Below are positions 46,776-58,559 of a stretch of DNA of 64,000 bases, in pieces. This DNA is from Sialis fuliginosa (taxonomy: Eukaryota > Arthropoda > Insecta > Megaloptera > Sialidae). Under the pieces are notes generated by a model. That model searched no databases. It had not been told where the DNA came from and worked only from the letters and a program-made list of their open reading frames with translations. The position numbers were made by a program, and so were the translations under genes. Location of the stretch: assembly GCA_961205875.1 (NCBI GenBank), contig OY540818.1:10762761-10826760 (forward strand), read 5' to 3'. The first letter of the stretch is position 1; each line of letters starts with the position of its first letter.

Positions 46776-48402
46776 ATCTTTCTCTTATACTCATAGCTTT
46801 CTCACACGCATATACACACTTCCCATAACGTTTCATCTTGAAAACCCGTCGTATTTTAAAATGTGTCGAGGTTATTCCAATTCACTAGTTTACTAAAAAA
46901 GTTTTTTTTTTAACCTTAAAACTCAAAATTAATTTATCCTTAAGATTATGTTTTAATTACGTCCTTTTGGGCACTGAAAACTAATTCTATAAATAAAAAA
47001 CTCGCTCAAAAAAAAACAATACGGATCTATTATTTTTATGATACGAATATAATAAATAATATTTTATATAATATAACTTTTCTTATATTCACTAACTTCA
47101 TGAAACATATATAAGATACACACAATATTACAAACAATAACATTTATGAAAGATAACAATCTTATTTTTATATTAACTAATATAAAGATTATTCTCATAT
47201 CCGATTTCGAAGAAATACAAATAAATATAATAAATTGGATACATCCCTAATCCCTACTACCGTACTAACATAGATCAGGTTTTTTAATGCCGTGTAACAA
47301 TATACACAATAAGACAGTAGATATAGTATGTAGTTGTCTCGGAGTTACAATTTTCCATGGAAAGTGTGAACGGTTTATATACTTCTTTATTTTAAATTGG
47401 TTCGTTACGTTTTATGACAGAGTGCCTTCTGGTGATTCTTAAAATTAATTAGAAATGTGACAAGTAGAATTCTGATGTTTGAATCATCTGAAACTAGAAT
47501 GACAATCGCCTTTGAAGTGCATATACCTAGTTAAAATATTTAATGGTAATTTTAAAGCCTTATTAGAAAGTGTAATAATACGGTGAATTTGTGACAATAG
47601 TGTTCTTTGTATTTGAAAATTGAAAGAGAATAGGTAATCATAATTTGTTCTAATATTGTATTTTAAATTAAGTAATTTTAAAATATGAATTTCTACATTG
47701 TAAATATTGTTTTATATTTACAATTTTATAAGATTATAAATATGAAATAATCAAATTTTAAATAAATCATATAATACAAATATCCGTTTTAACTTCCTTT
47801 ATATGTATATATAAATGTTAATCAGATTTATTTGAATTTAAAGTTCATTTATGTTTATCCTGGGAAAAATTATATTCGTCTCAGTTATTAATTTTCAATT
47901 TCCTGTTCATAGGGAAAAGAATTTATTATAATTAACATATTATGTCTATAGAGTATATATGTATATGTGTTTTGGACTGAAAATAACTGGACCGATTTTT
48001 ATGTAACCTGTACTAACGTGCTTCTTGAATCCTAAGAAATGCCGGGTATTTTATTTATAAAATTTAAATATATTTATAAAATTGTAATACCAGAAATAAT
48101 ATTTAACATCAGACATAATGAAACTTTAGTAATTAAACAACATACGAAAGATTTAGTTAAACTGAATATTTCAGAACAACATTTATAAAAGTAATAATTA
48201 ACCTTTAATACATATTTCATTGATATAAAATTATTTACCTGTCATAAACATTAACTATGTACATAAAGTTTTAGTAACATATGAAATAGAACGTAAGTAC
48301 ATAAATATATATATATTATATATAAATAAAATACCTTCCTATCTTTCGAATATGGCGAAGAAGCATTAAACATTATAGCTTATAGGTACACATATATAGT
48401 TA
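46776..48402 (-). other. AKHR intron, AT-rich
   Basis: Nothing recognised. Confidence 0.4.
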
Positions 48403-48676
48403 TACAGTAGAACATCTATAAATAAATATAAGTTCAAGGGAAACGCTAAAAAAATCGAGGTGAAGAGGTTTAGCGACTTATATAGGATTAAGTTTTCACG
48501 CACACAGTTTCGATTTTCATGTTATGCGTTGTCAAGTTATAAATGGTAAAAAATACTGAAAATATCTCATAGAAAAACCGTAAATAATTAGAGGTTCATA
48601 TTTCGAGTAACAGATGTTTTGGGGTGTAAATAAAAAAGAACGTATATTTTATTCATCGTACCGAGGTTCGACTGTA
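48403..48676. mobile_element. Tc1/pogo-like miniature element
   Basis: TACAGTAGAACATC at 48403 and GAGGTTCGACTGTA ending 48676 are inverted repeats with 12 of 14 matches, with TA at both tips as the likely target site. The CAGTAGAACCTC-type terminus is that of pogo/Tigger-like elements. A second phrase, CGCTAAAAAAATCGAGGTG, also occurs in decayed form at about 31247. Confidence 0.65.
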
Positions 48677-48679
48677 CAC

Positions 48680-50985
48680 TCATTCAAATTTTTTTTATAC
48701 TGTTACAAAAAACAGAAGTATTTATATTGCATCAAAAATATTAGATTTCATATTTTACCACTATTATAGCAATGTAGGTACTTTTAAAAGGAATTTTAAT
48801 GTAGGTACATATAGCACTTCATAAATTTACTACAGAGCAACGTCTCATGTGTCAGACAAGCAAAAACTTACATATTTACACCCCATATCTCATTACTGCA
48901 TAACATAGCTAATGTCATTTATATTCTATAAATACAGCTCTATGTTTGAATGTGCCCTGTTGTTTACAAAATAACAAAAAACGGTGCAAAGATTTAAGGT
49001 AATTGTTAAAAAAACGTTATTTTGTTTTTAGTAAGACCCTAAGTAAATTTACATTTACTTGAACTTAATTTTACTGAATAATATTAAAGTGAGTAAGCAA
49101 CAATTCAAAATAATTCCGGTTATTAAAACAATTTAAATAAAAATAGACTTAAATTGCACATAGATGTTCCGTGACAAAATTAAACCCAAAAAATATAAAG
49201 TAATTTTTTATGGATATATAATTTTATAATTGCCCAAAAAGCACGCAAGATATAAGATAATCTTAAAAAAACTAATGTCTAGTTTTAATAAAGAAGTAGT
49301 AATCTGTCTCTCTCTCTTAGTCTCTCAATTAAGGACTCTGATTAGTCAAATCGGCAATTTATCACTGTTAGATACCTATCGTTCCAGAAACCGAGCATAA
49401 TACATCAATCTGACAATTTCAATATGGTTTGTATTTAAATGCACTTTTTTCATTCATTTCACCTAACCTAACCTAATCAAAACTAACCAACCTCCCTTCG
49501 CCCCAAATAGATTACTTACCCTAACCAAGGACAATAAGGCATTAACTTTATTCTGAATAACTATGAATGTATATATACGTGATTTTTGACAATTGTAACG
49601 TCATACCTGCACATTCTTTAGTACGAGTTAAAATTTAGTGCAAAGTATTAAAATTTATGTCCAAGTGTACAAAGTGCATACTATGAAATTTTTAGTGATA
49701 TTATATATAACCTTTCAATACAAACACCTATTTATTAAATAACTCGATAATAACACACAACCGAAAATGATCTAAATATAGATAAATACATAATTTATAA
49801 GTGGTTAAAGTTAAACCTAAAACATCTGGAATAAACGCCTCACGTTTCGGGTTATTTAAGCTGAGTGTTTTCGCTAATAAGGTCTGCTTTAGGGAACAAG
49901 ATAAGGCAACGAAAAGGTGTGAACGTACAACTCCCACTACAAGCTAAACTTATTGTTCTACTTCCATCTAACTTTGGTTTAATCGTTCGTAGTGAAACTT
50001 ATATATATCAACTTGATTTAAAGATTTTTTGACATATGAATCTTTCAGAAGTCAAAGAGAGAAATTTTATATTTTCATGTAGGTACTTGATTTATTTCAT
50101 TTTCTATAAAAATATTAATAGTTACTTTTCATGTAACATGAGACTTTTTATTTTCAGATTCTGAATTCCTATTTTAATCCTTAATACCGATTTTTTTTGC
50201 CTTTTACAGTTTTTACTTTTTTCTGTTTTTTTTTTTTTTTTTAATATGATAAAGCGTATTTTTAATATTTTATGTTTAAAAAATTATTAAGTATTTGATT
50301 TATTTTCAAATTAAAAAAGTTAAAAAATAATTCAATTAATTATTTATTTTGTGAAATAAGATACACATCTGAATGACATATTTAACAATTTTCGTTGTAT
50401 AAAATATATATCTATGTAGATATTATTTACCTAGATTTATAATCTTATAACTTATATTTTTCATTTTAATATTGTTTTTCGAAAAACTGTCAAGAAAATA
50501 AGAAATTCACTTGATAAATACGAAAAAATATGATTCATAGTATTGAATACAAATATACATTTTGATATGATATGTCATATACATATGTATACAGTACACC
50601 TATTGTACATATGTATGTACTGTAGGATGTATTAGAAATAATGACATTTTGAGAATTTATTATCAAACGAATAACATTTAAGATTGGAAATTTAAAAAGT
50701 TATAAAAATAAAACTTTTAAAAAGTTACTTTTATTAACAAAGGTAATAACTATGAATCTAAGCGCTGTCATTTAATGAACTTTTGTCCCAGGGGATTTCT
50801 TAAACTTTCAGAATGATTTTATAGGTGCCGAGAGATGTAACTAATCAACAAAAACAATTCGCACCTTGCTTTCAGTTTTATCGCGTTGTTTTTATGATAT
50901 AAGTTTGTAACACTTTTTATTATTCATTCGGTATGTGTTACATATTATATTATATATTATTGGTAAAAACATTAAAGATTATATG
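48680..50985 (-). other. AKHR intron, AT-rich, with a short TTAGG-type tract
   Basis: Three perfect CCTAA units at 49462-49476 match the arthropod telomeric repeat (TTAGG)n but are too few to be a telomere. Nothing else recognised. Confidence 0.4.
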
Positions 50986-50986
50986 T

Positions 50987-51030
50987 CAGTGGCGAAGCGT
51001 CCATGGAAGCAGAGGAAGCAGTGCTTTCCT
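50987..51030 (+). mobile_element. Unpaired hAT-like end
   Basis: CAGTGGCGAAGCGTCCATGG and the following GAAGCAGAGGAAGCAGTGC resemble one end of a known style of hAT element. No matching right end occurs before or after the foldback element at 51193, so the copy is truncated or interrupted. Confidence 0.4.
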
Positions 51031-51192
51031 TACTTTATGGGTAAATTAATACAAATCTGTGTTTTCAGTTAAAAAATAATTTAAAAATATCATTAGAATA
51101 TTCATCTTTAGGCGCAACTCAAACTTTTAAACCAAAAATAACATTTAATATTTATTTACACGCTCAATTATAAAACTATAATACCTCTACGT

Positions 51193-51930
51193 CTTATTTT
51201 CTTGTATTTTAGTCGATATTTGTAAGACGAGTTTGAAGTTCACTGCAGGAAATTTCACTAAAAAATTTCGAATTTTTGATTTCGTTAAAAGTATGTTTAT
51301 TGTATAGAAAATGAAGTGAAAAGTTGAAATTTTCAAACCGCAGGTCTGTATCTCAAACCGTTCTTGAGATATGGTCTCTCAAAGTTTCAGTTTTTTCAAA
51401 AATTTAAAGAAAAATGGCTGTAACTTTTGAACGGGTGGTCGGAATTGATTTTAGTTGACGGATTTGGAATCAGCGTGTCAAAATCTATATAGTAACATGT
51501 ATAATACCTTAAAACTCGAAAAAAAAAATTTCGCGAAAAATCGAAAAAATTCAAAGGGGTATACCTTAAAAAAATGTCGATTTTTGACCAAAATTTTTTT
51601 GTCGGATTTTAAAGTATTATACATGTCATTATATAGATTTTGATACGCTGATTTCAAATCCGTCAACTAAAATCAATTCCGACCACCCGTTAAAAAGTCA
51701 TGGCCTTTTTTCTCCAAAAATTTGAAAAAACTAAAACTTTTAGAGGCTATATCTCGAGAACGGTTTGAGATATAGACCTGCGGTTTGAAAATTTCAACTT
51801 TTCACGTCATTTTCTATATAATAAACATACAAACTTTTAATGAAATCAAAAATTCAAAAAAAATTTGTGAAATTTCCTGCAGTGAACTTCAATTATCATA
51901 CAAATATCGACTAAAATACAAGAAAATAAG
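51193..51930. mobile_element. 738-bp foldback element with arms of about 365 bp
   Basis: CTTATTTTCTTGTATTTTAG at 51193 and its reverse complement ending at 51930 begin arms that stay matched to a centre near 51562. Matching landmarks include CTGCAGGAAATTTCACT, AAACCGCAGGTCTGTATCTC and GGTCGGAATTGATTTTAGTT. Because of the symmetry both strands carry near-identical 62-residue frames (51455-51643 + and 51478-51666 -), which are a by-product. No target duplication is obvious. It could be a miniature element or a source of long hairpin RNA. Confidence 0.85.
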
Positions 51931-51939
51931 AAGTAGTAT

Positions 51940-54360
51940 ATATAAATAATAAATTTGCTTTCTTTTTACTAATTGTTCTTTGTAACTCTAATTGTAAGTA
52001 TGGCTTGCAAGACCATGGGGAAATCTTGTGGGTAGATATAGAATTAGCAATAATTGTGATAAGAAGGAGGTACTATCTATAGTGCGAATGTGTTTATAAT
52101 TTGAAGGAATATAATATATATGTGATACAGGATGTTTTTATTACACAGTGCATGCACATGCAATAGAATTGAAATTTTATATCCATATTTAAGATTCTAT
52201 GTGAATAAAAAAACTTTGTTGGATAATTAGTTAAAGGTAACTTCACTTCTAAAAGTTTTAGAACCACTTTTTTACGCCGTACCTGTCTTTTAAATACATT
52301 CATGTAACAACAGAAAACATACCAACTGTGTACAAGTTTATTTACAAATTGTAAACTTTTTGTAAATTTCTCAAGTAACCATTACGCAGAACTTTAAATA
52401 ACTCTAAAATATTACTGAAAAAAAAAAACTTTGAGGTGTTAAACAAGGATTTATGTGTAGCGAGAAGATATGCAGAGAAACATTGTGAGGTAACTTAGAA
52501 CGTGAATAATTTACCCATTAGCAGCAATGCTATTTCACACAACACCTCCAAAATAAGGTTATAATAGTACGTAATTTTTCAGTGTTTACAATGTATTTTT
52601 ATTCGTAAACATATACAAGTAAATGAAGAGAAAAAGAAACAGCAACAAACAATGTTGTGTAATTTTTTATCGCTGTATAAAAAAGCAAGGCTATTTTATA
52701 AGTTAGAAAATAAAATTTTATCTTAAAATGTTTATTAAGAAACATACAAAACACAATTCAATTAAAAAGGTATAAAGCGCAAAGTTCAAGTTTATTTTGG
52801 TGAATAATGTTATTTTTTAATCAAAGAGTAGTTTTTTAATACATTATTATAAAGAAATAAATAACTTGAAAACGGTCCTTTCGTAAAAATAATATCAATT
52901 ATAGTCAATAATAAACCGGAAACGGATGTTTCCTTTTGTAAAGTTTTGAATTCGTCTTATTTAATTTTAAAAAATTAGAAACTTTTAAAAATTGACAAAA
53001 GTAAACAGCCTTTTCCGATTTAGTGATGCTCTTCAAAAATAAGAGGTCTTACACTTCAAATATATACAAGATTATTAAATTTAAACTTTCATTCATAGAC
53101 CGACAGACAGTATAATTCTGTTGAAATATTTTCATGAGTATTATTATCTACTTTATTATACTGAAAATATCATGTTTTCATAAAAAAGAAAAATTGTTGA
53201 AGTCAGGAGTGACATACATTTTAATGACTTAATTAAATTGAACAATATGTTAAGAATTTTTACATTTAATATGAATTCAATGTTTTAATTGATTCAATTA
53301 AACGGTTTGAGGAACTTCTGAACTCCGATCTTTAATTAGTTCTCAAACCAATAATCATGGTTTAATTAGATACGAAGTATCAGTAGAATACGCTAAAACT
53401 TTTGTTCGTGTGAAACACACAAATGGAATGTTCCAAATGGAATTTCGTCTTGTTTTGTTAATAATAGATCTATTGTCAGTGTTGGTTTCAGTTTGTGTTC
53501 ATATGCCTTTGAAATTAAATATTAAATTCATTAAAAATAAATTGTTCATGTTAGTTTGCACAGAACAGTTATAATGGAAATTGACTGTTTGATTTAACAA
53601 TGGTTATGAAAATCTCGCTTCCGTGTAAGACTGCACATTTTACAAGCTCGTATCGATCTCGTTTCATGAAAAATGAAGCTTTCTCGTCTCTGTCTCGTCT
53701 AGATCTTGTCTTATACGCATGGCCGAGATCGACGCGAGAAAAATCTCGTGTCAACGTGCATGCCATGGGTAAAATGAAAAGTTGGCGTCTATGTTTGTAC
53801 TTGTACTTGGTTAATAAAGAAGTAAAAATTTACTAGAATAGCTAACATAACATAAAAATGAATATGAATTTAAAAGATCAAACGTAATATTACTTTGAAA
53901 ATATAAGAAAAACAGTTGACAATTTACAGTTCATTATTACAATATCAAAGAATATTTTTATGACAGTGGTAAGAACGTTGTATATTTTCTAGTTTTTGCA
54001 TATTTTATATGACAAACAGATGTTCATTAACTTTATTACATTTAAATAAGTAATATACAATAGGTATAAAATATACAATACTGTGATGTTTTATGGGAGA
54101 ATACATAATTGAAGATCTCATAAATTCTGGTTTTTTTTGTCGTCGCAAATATTTTACTCGTGGTTAAGGCCAGAAGCAAAAATAACCAAATATTCAAAAA
54201 ACAAGATCAATAATAATAATTTAAAACTTTTATCATACTTTGAAAAGCACATGCTTATTAAATTACTTTGCTATTATAAATTAGAAACCCCTTTTTTACA
54301 ATATACGATAATTGATTAATATTATAATTTTTAGAATCTATAAGTAATTTACGAAAATTT
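51940..54360 (-). other. AKHR intron, AT-rich
   Basis: A GC-richer block at 53600-53770, with ATCTCGCTTCCGTGTAAGAC at the left and CGAGAAAAATCTCGTGTCAA at the right, is probably an eroded miniature element; its ends are only loosely inverted. No exon found. Confidence 0.4.
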
Positions 54361-54373
54361 ATATGGTTTAGAA

Positions 54374-54580
54374 CATAGGTGTCCAACCTTTTGAACCTTC
54401 CGGGCCGCATAGCAAAAAATTTACTTAATTTGGTTTAATAAGGGCCGCAGGTTATAATATAAAACTGAGGACCTTTTTTTTTTGGTCATTTTAATTCCTA
54501 ATTTTATTATAAAGATATATTAATTAAAAGGCTCCTCGAGGGCCGCATGAGGCCCGCGGGCCACGGGTTGGACAAGCTTG
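54374..54580. mobile_element. hAT miniature element with perfect 8-bp target duplication
   Basis: Ends CATAGGTGTCCAACC and GGTTGGACAAGCTTG are inverted repeats of the CAGGGGTGTCCAAC hAT class. GTTTAGAA is duplicated exactly at 54366-54373 and 54581-54588. The 207-bp body holds GGGCCGCA and GAGGCCCGCGGGCC blocks typical of this group and no coding frame. Confidence 0.93.
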
Positions 54581-55258
54581 GTTTAGAAAATAACATTTTC
54601 AAAAAAATGCTTTTTATAAAACATTATCTTACTATACAGAACACGTATTGTTACTTTCATAAAATGGGATTTAATTTTAAAAATCAGAAATATTGATTCT
54701 GGCATTGCTGACAAATCCATTATCTTCTAAACACTTTTATACCAAATCCGTATATTTTTTTAAGCCATGAAGTATATAAATAATATATTGCAGAATTCAA
54801 TCCACAACTCAACCGTTAAAATCCGCGAGGTTTAGACAAAGCGCATGGGATTTACAGGAAAAAAAATATTTCATGTGAAATAAAAGACTATGTAGTAGAC
54901 CCAGTCCTAAAACCCTCTCTTTTGAATGATTCCATACAATGTTTATTGATAAAATCTTAAATCAAACTAAAAAATATTGTCTTTGTATTTATAGTAGAAT
55001 GTATTTTTTTTCACACGTAGAAAAATATTTCATAACAATTACTCAGTTTTTAAAAAGAAATATTACTATTTGATTCAATATTTTTAAAACAGGAGACAAT
55101 TTGGTAATTCTACAATATTAATGATTTTATTAATTAAATAGATTCTAAAGGATCTGCTGAAATTTTTACTGCTACATCGTAAAAATTAAACGTTGTATTG
55201 CATAAAATATAAAACATTTTTTGAGACAAGTATACCCATCTTTATTCAGCAAAGAAGA

Positions 55259-55316
55259 GTATGGACACATCTCCCTCTCTCTCTCGCACACATACACACA
55301 CACACACACTGAATGA
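55259..55316. repeat. CT/CA microsatellite
   Basis: A (CT)n run passes into (CA)n, with CGCACACATACACACACACA and further CA units. A second short (CA)n lies at 55991-56007. Confidence 0.85.
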
Positions 55317-55555
55317 ATTAATTTGTATAGCACTTAACAAATAATTCAACTTAAGAATAATTCGTGTGAATGTGATATTTACGAATATAGTAAAAACTGT
55401 GTATTATAAAAATTACAATGGTGATTGTAAAAGTTACTGAATTGACAGTACATGTTAAAACTGATAGTATTTTTTGATACAAAATTGAAATTTGGATTTG
55501 GCAACTGTAATTTTTATTAAAAAATCGACACCATTTTTCTCTGTGAAACAATCAT

Positions 55556-55737
55556 CCATACTAAAATTATAAATGCGAAAATAACTCTATCCGTCCGTTA
55601 CCTTTACACGGCTAAACCGTCTAACGGATCTTGATGAAATTTGGCAAAAAGATAGCTTGAATCCTGAAAAAGGACATAGGCTACTTTGTATTCCGAAAAA
55701 AAAATCCACGCGAACGAAGTCACGGGTAACAGCTAGT
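55556..55737 (+). mobile_element. Dispersed repeat with Helitron-like 3' end
   Basis: CATACTAAAATTATAAATGC, then CTCTATCCGTCCGTTACC, GATCTTGATGAAATTTGGC, and the tail CACGCGAACGAAGTCACGGG then TAACAGCTAGT. This order of phrases is that of a very common insect repeat. The CTAGT end at 55733-55737 after a GC-rich imperfect stem fits a Helitron 3' terminus; the class assignment is inference. Confidence 0.6.
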
Positions 55738-55739
55738 AG

Positions 55740-58230
55740 TTAATAAACTATCAATTTTGTTGCTTCTATTATACAAACGGAAAATTTTATTTATATAGTT
55801 AATTATATAGTTGTTTTAAACAGGTACAGGTCCGTTCTCGAATAATATTTCTTTCACCAATAGAAAATAATTATACTAATAATTTATTATTTATAAATAC
55901 AACTTTATTTATTTATACGGGGTGGCTCGTAAAATCAAATAATAATAATAAATTAGACAACAAAAATTGTAACATCCTTATGTACATTATGTACACACAC
56001 ACACACATATTTAAATACATATAAGCATCATTATAAAACTAGATTTTTTTTGCAGTATCTCAAAACGTAAAAAAATTTCAAAATATTGAGATGTAATGTA
56101 AATAAATTCCTCTCTCTACGAGTAGAAAGTAAAACAAGGAAATTTTTTTAAGCATTAAGGTATATGAGCATATTTTATATTTATTTTTCCATAAGGATGA
56201 ATATATTTTCTTCAACAATTTTAGCTTTTTAAATCTATTCCATAAGCATCCGTTTTATATAATAAGTTATTTCCGATTTTTTTTTCTGAATTCCAATCTA
56301 TTTACTTTATCTTGGCAATACAGTATAATACAATTGTCAATTGAATAATATTTCTTAGAACAAAAAATCAATGATTAATTATTATTTAATTTAACCAAAC
56401 AGAAAAAATTATACACCAAAATAAATTTTTTTCGTATTTCTCAAATTATAAAGTTTTTCAGTTGATACATTTTTGTTAATTGTCAAGCCTTTCGTATAAG
56501 TGTCCCGTACCGTATAGTTTTTAAATTTATTCAATAATGTTAATTTAATTTTAATAAAATTAAGAATTACTTGTTTTATTCAATAGTTCGTGTATTAAAA
56601 AACAGATGGCTCCAAATATATATATTTCTATAATAAACTAGTTTTACTTTGGAAAATATGGGCATAGGACATTTTGATTTTTTATTACATATTTAGTTCC
56701 TTAAATTATCAGCTTTCATAATTTGATACCTCACTCATCGGAATTGAATACAAAAATATTTTTGTTAACGAATTTTTCCTCTTCAAAAAGCACCAAAAAC
56801 TCTGGTCCACTTTTTTCATAGGTCAAACGGTTAAGTAATTAAAAGGTTATGACAGATTGACAGACATAGTGCTGATTCCATAAGGAACACTAAAATATAA
56901 ACTATACTAGTTAAGAGGCTCTCACAGATAAATCAAGCAATGTTCTGCTAGAAGAAGGTAAAAATAACTCACTAACAATTACGCTAAAACTTGGTCAATT
57001 CTCTGTTTGACAAACCCACACCTCTTCAACGGTGATATATCAATTCCCTAGACTTTCTGACTGTGGACATCTACTGCTAGGGTCACGAGTTCAAATCCCA
57101 TCGGGCTCCTAATACCGACGCAAACCTCCTAGTGTGATCTCCAGCTGCTATTTCAACCATGTTTGTCTTAATGTATGAAATAATTGCCTTATTTACTCAT
57201 CGAATTAACTTGTTTAGTACTGTAAATAGTAGGTATACAGTAGATATATGTAGTACGTAAATAAATTTCTATTTGACATTTTATTTTATGTTTGATGTTA
57301 GTTTGTTTCTAGATCATTTAACTTGAATAAGGATAGTTCTTGGAAATTGAATATTAAATTATTATTTATAAATGAAGAGACGCACGAGACACAGTTTTTA
57401 GTTATCTATAAGTCTTCAATTAGAACCCTATTTATCTTATATTGCCATCCATCCGTTCATCCGTTACCGCAAAATGTCTTCATAAACTATATCGTAGTTG
57501 TTTTTCAATAATACTAAATAATAATAATAATAACAAATAATTTTTCGATATCACTCATCAGATGACAAGACCAAAAAAAGTTTTCCCTTGCCAAAACTTG
57601 AAATAAGTGTATATAGTATAATATGTTCGGTTTCAACCCAGGGAAGTGGAGGCAATCATCTTTTTTTTGAAAATACATTACCGTAATTTACACCCCAAGA
57701 GGGCGATAGAGGATTCCTCGATTGCCCTCTTCTGCAGACGCTTATGTATGAGAGTATGCTTTGTATATTTTAACGTCGGAACATAGCACATTAAAACTGT
57801 TTTTTTCGAATATTTACATTTAAGATTTTTATTTTGGAATATTTTTTTTATATCCCGTATATTTCACTAAAAATTGACATATTTACTTTTTTCAATTTTT
57901 TATGATGAAGTAGAATCATATTAAAGAAGACGTATGTTATAAAAATACTATATACAATTTCTTTATGCGAGCATTGAATACTATATAATATTCTTTTTCA
58001 GATTCAGGAAAAAGGAAAATAATAGAAAGAAAATAATAATAACAGAATGTTAGTGAGGTACAACACACATTTATATATATATCTCTATGTATGATATATG
58101 TTATATTATATATGTATGTAGGTATAATACATTGTATATATATTTTAAAGTAAACACAACTTAATATTAACATCAAAGTTCTATAGAGCGTTAGTATTAC
58201 CATTGTTTAGGAAAATGACCATTCTCTTCT
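55740..58230 (-). other. AKHR intron, AT-rich, with a B-box-bearing repeat
   Basis: A decayed dispersed-repeat tail (TTATGACAGATTGACAGACA, CATAAGGAACACTAAAA) lies at 56840-56895 and a related one at 63360-63430. The tRNA-like segment at 57060-57120 is listed separately. A 15-bp imperfect hairpin (AGAGGGCGATAGAGG with CCTCGATTGCCCTCT) lies at 57700-57732. No exon found. Confidence 0.4.
57060..57290 (+). repeat. Possible tRNA-derived SINE fragment
   Basis: GGTCACGAGTTCAAATCCCA at 57081-57100 contains a good pol III B box (AGTTCAAATCC) in a T-arm-like setting followed by TCGGGCTC. A matching A box and 5' acceptor strand are not evident, so this is not an intact tRNA gene. An unrelated body (CTCCTAGTGTGATCTCCAGC) follows, as in SINEs. 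Confidence 0.4.
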
Positions 58231-58238
58231 TATGTAAT

Positions 58239-58547
58239 ATAGTACTTTAAAATTGGGGTAAAGGTCAATAAATAATTGCTGTTATTTTTATGTATGCATA
58301 AAATGTAGCGCATTTTATGTACAGTCGCCTGCATTAATGGTCTTGCAGTTTGTATTAATTTTCGTTTGTGATAAACGAAAATGAATACAAACTGCAAGAC
58401 CATTAATGCAGGCGACTGTACATATAATGCACTGATGATGGAATGATATAGATTCCGAATAAATTTAAATAAAAGCGCTACATTTTATGCATACATAAAA
58501 ATAACAGCAATTATTTATTGACCTTTATCCCAATTTTAAAGTACTAT
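58239..58547. mobile_element. Miniature element with 73-bp inverted ends, interrupted by a second element
   Basis: 58239-58311 and the reverse complement of 58475-58547 match with a single difference (both include TTTATGTATGCATAAAATGT and CAATAAATAATTGCTGTTAT). Without the inner element the spacer would be about 60 bp. A 12-bp word, GTTAGTATTACC, occurs right after the right end (58548-58559) and again at 58190-58201, 37 bases before the left end. Confidence 0.82.
58317..58423. mobile_element. Nested Tc1-like palindromic miniature element
   Basis: Arms of 51 bp (58317-58367 and 58373-58423) match at 50 of 51 positions around a GTGAT loop. The ends read TACAGTCGCCTGCATTAATG, a Tc1-style CAGTCG terminus with TA at the tip. 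It sits inside the spacer of the 58239-58547 element, so it is a later insertion or the core of a compound element. Confidence 0.82.
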
Positions 58548-58559
58548 GTTAGTATTACC

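Noticed and set aside
49462..49476. CCTAA triplicate as a telomere or fusion scar
   Set aside because: Only three units and no flanking array; chance is likely in this sequence.
51455..51666. Near-identical 62-residue frames on both strands
   Set aside because: Consequence of the foldback symmetry, not two genes.
57060..57120. tRNA gene
   Set aside because: Only a B box/T-arm-like segment is visible; no A box or matching acceptor stem.
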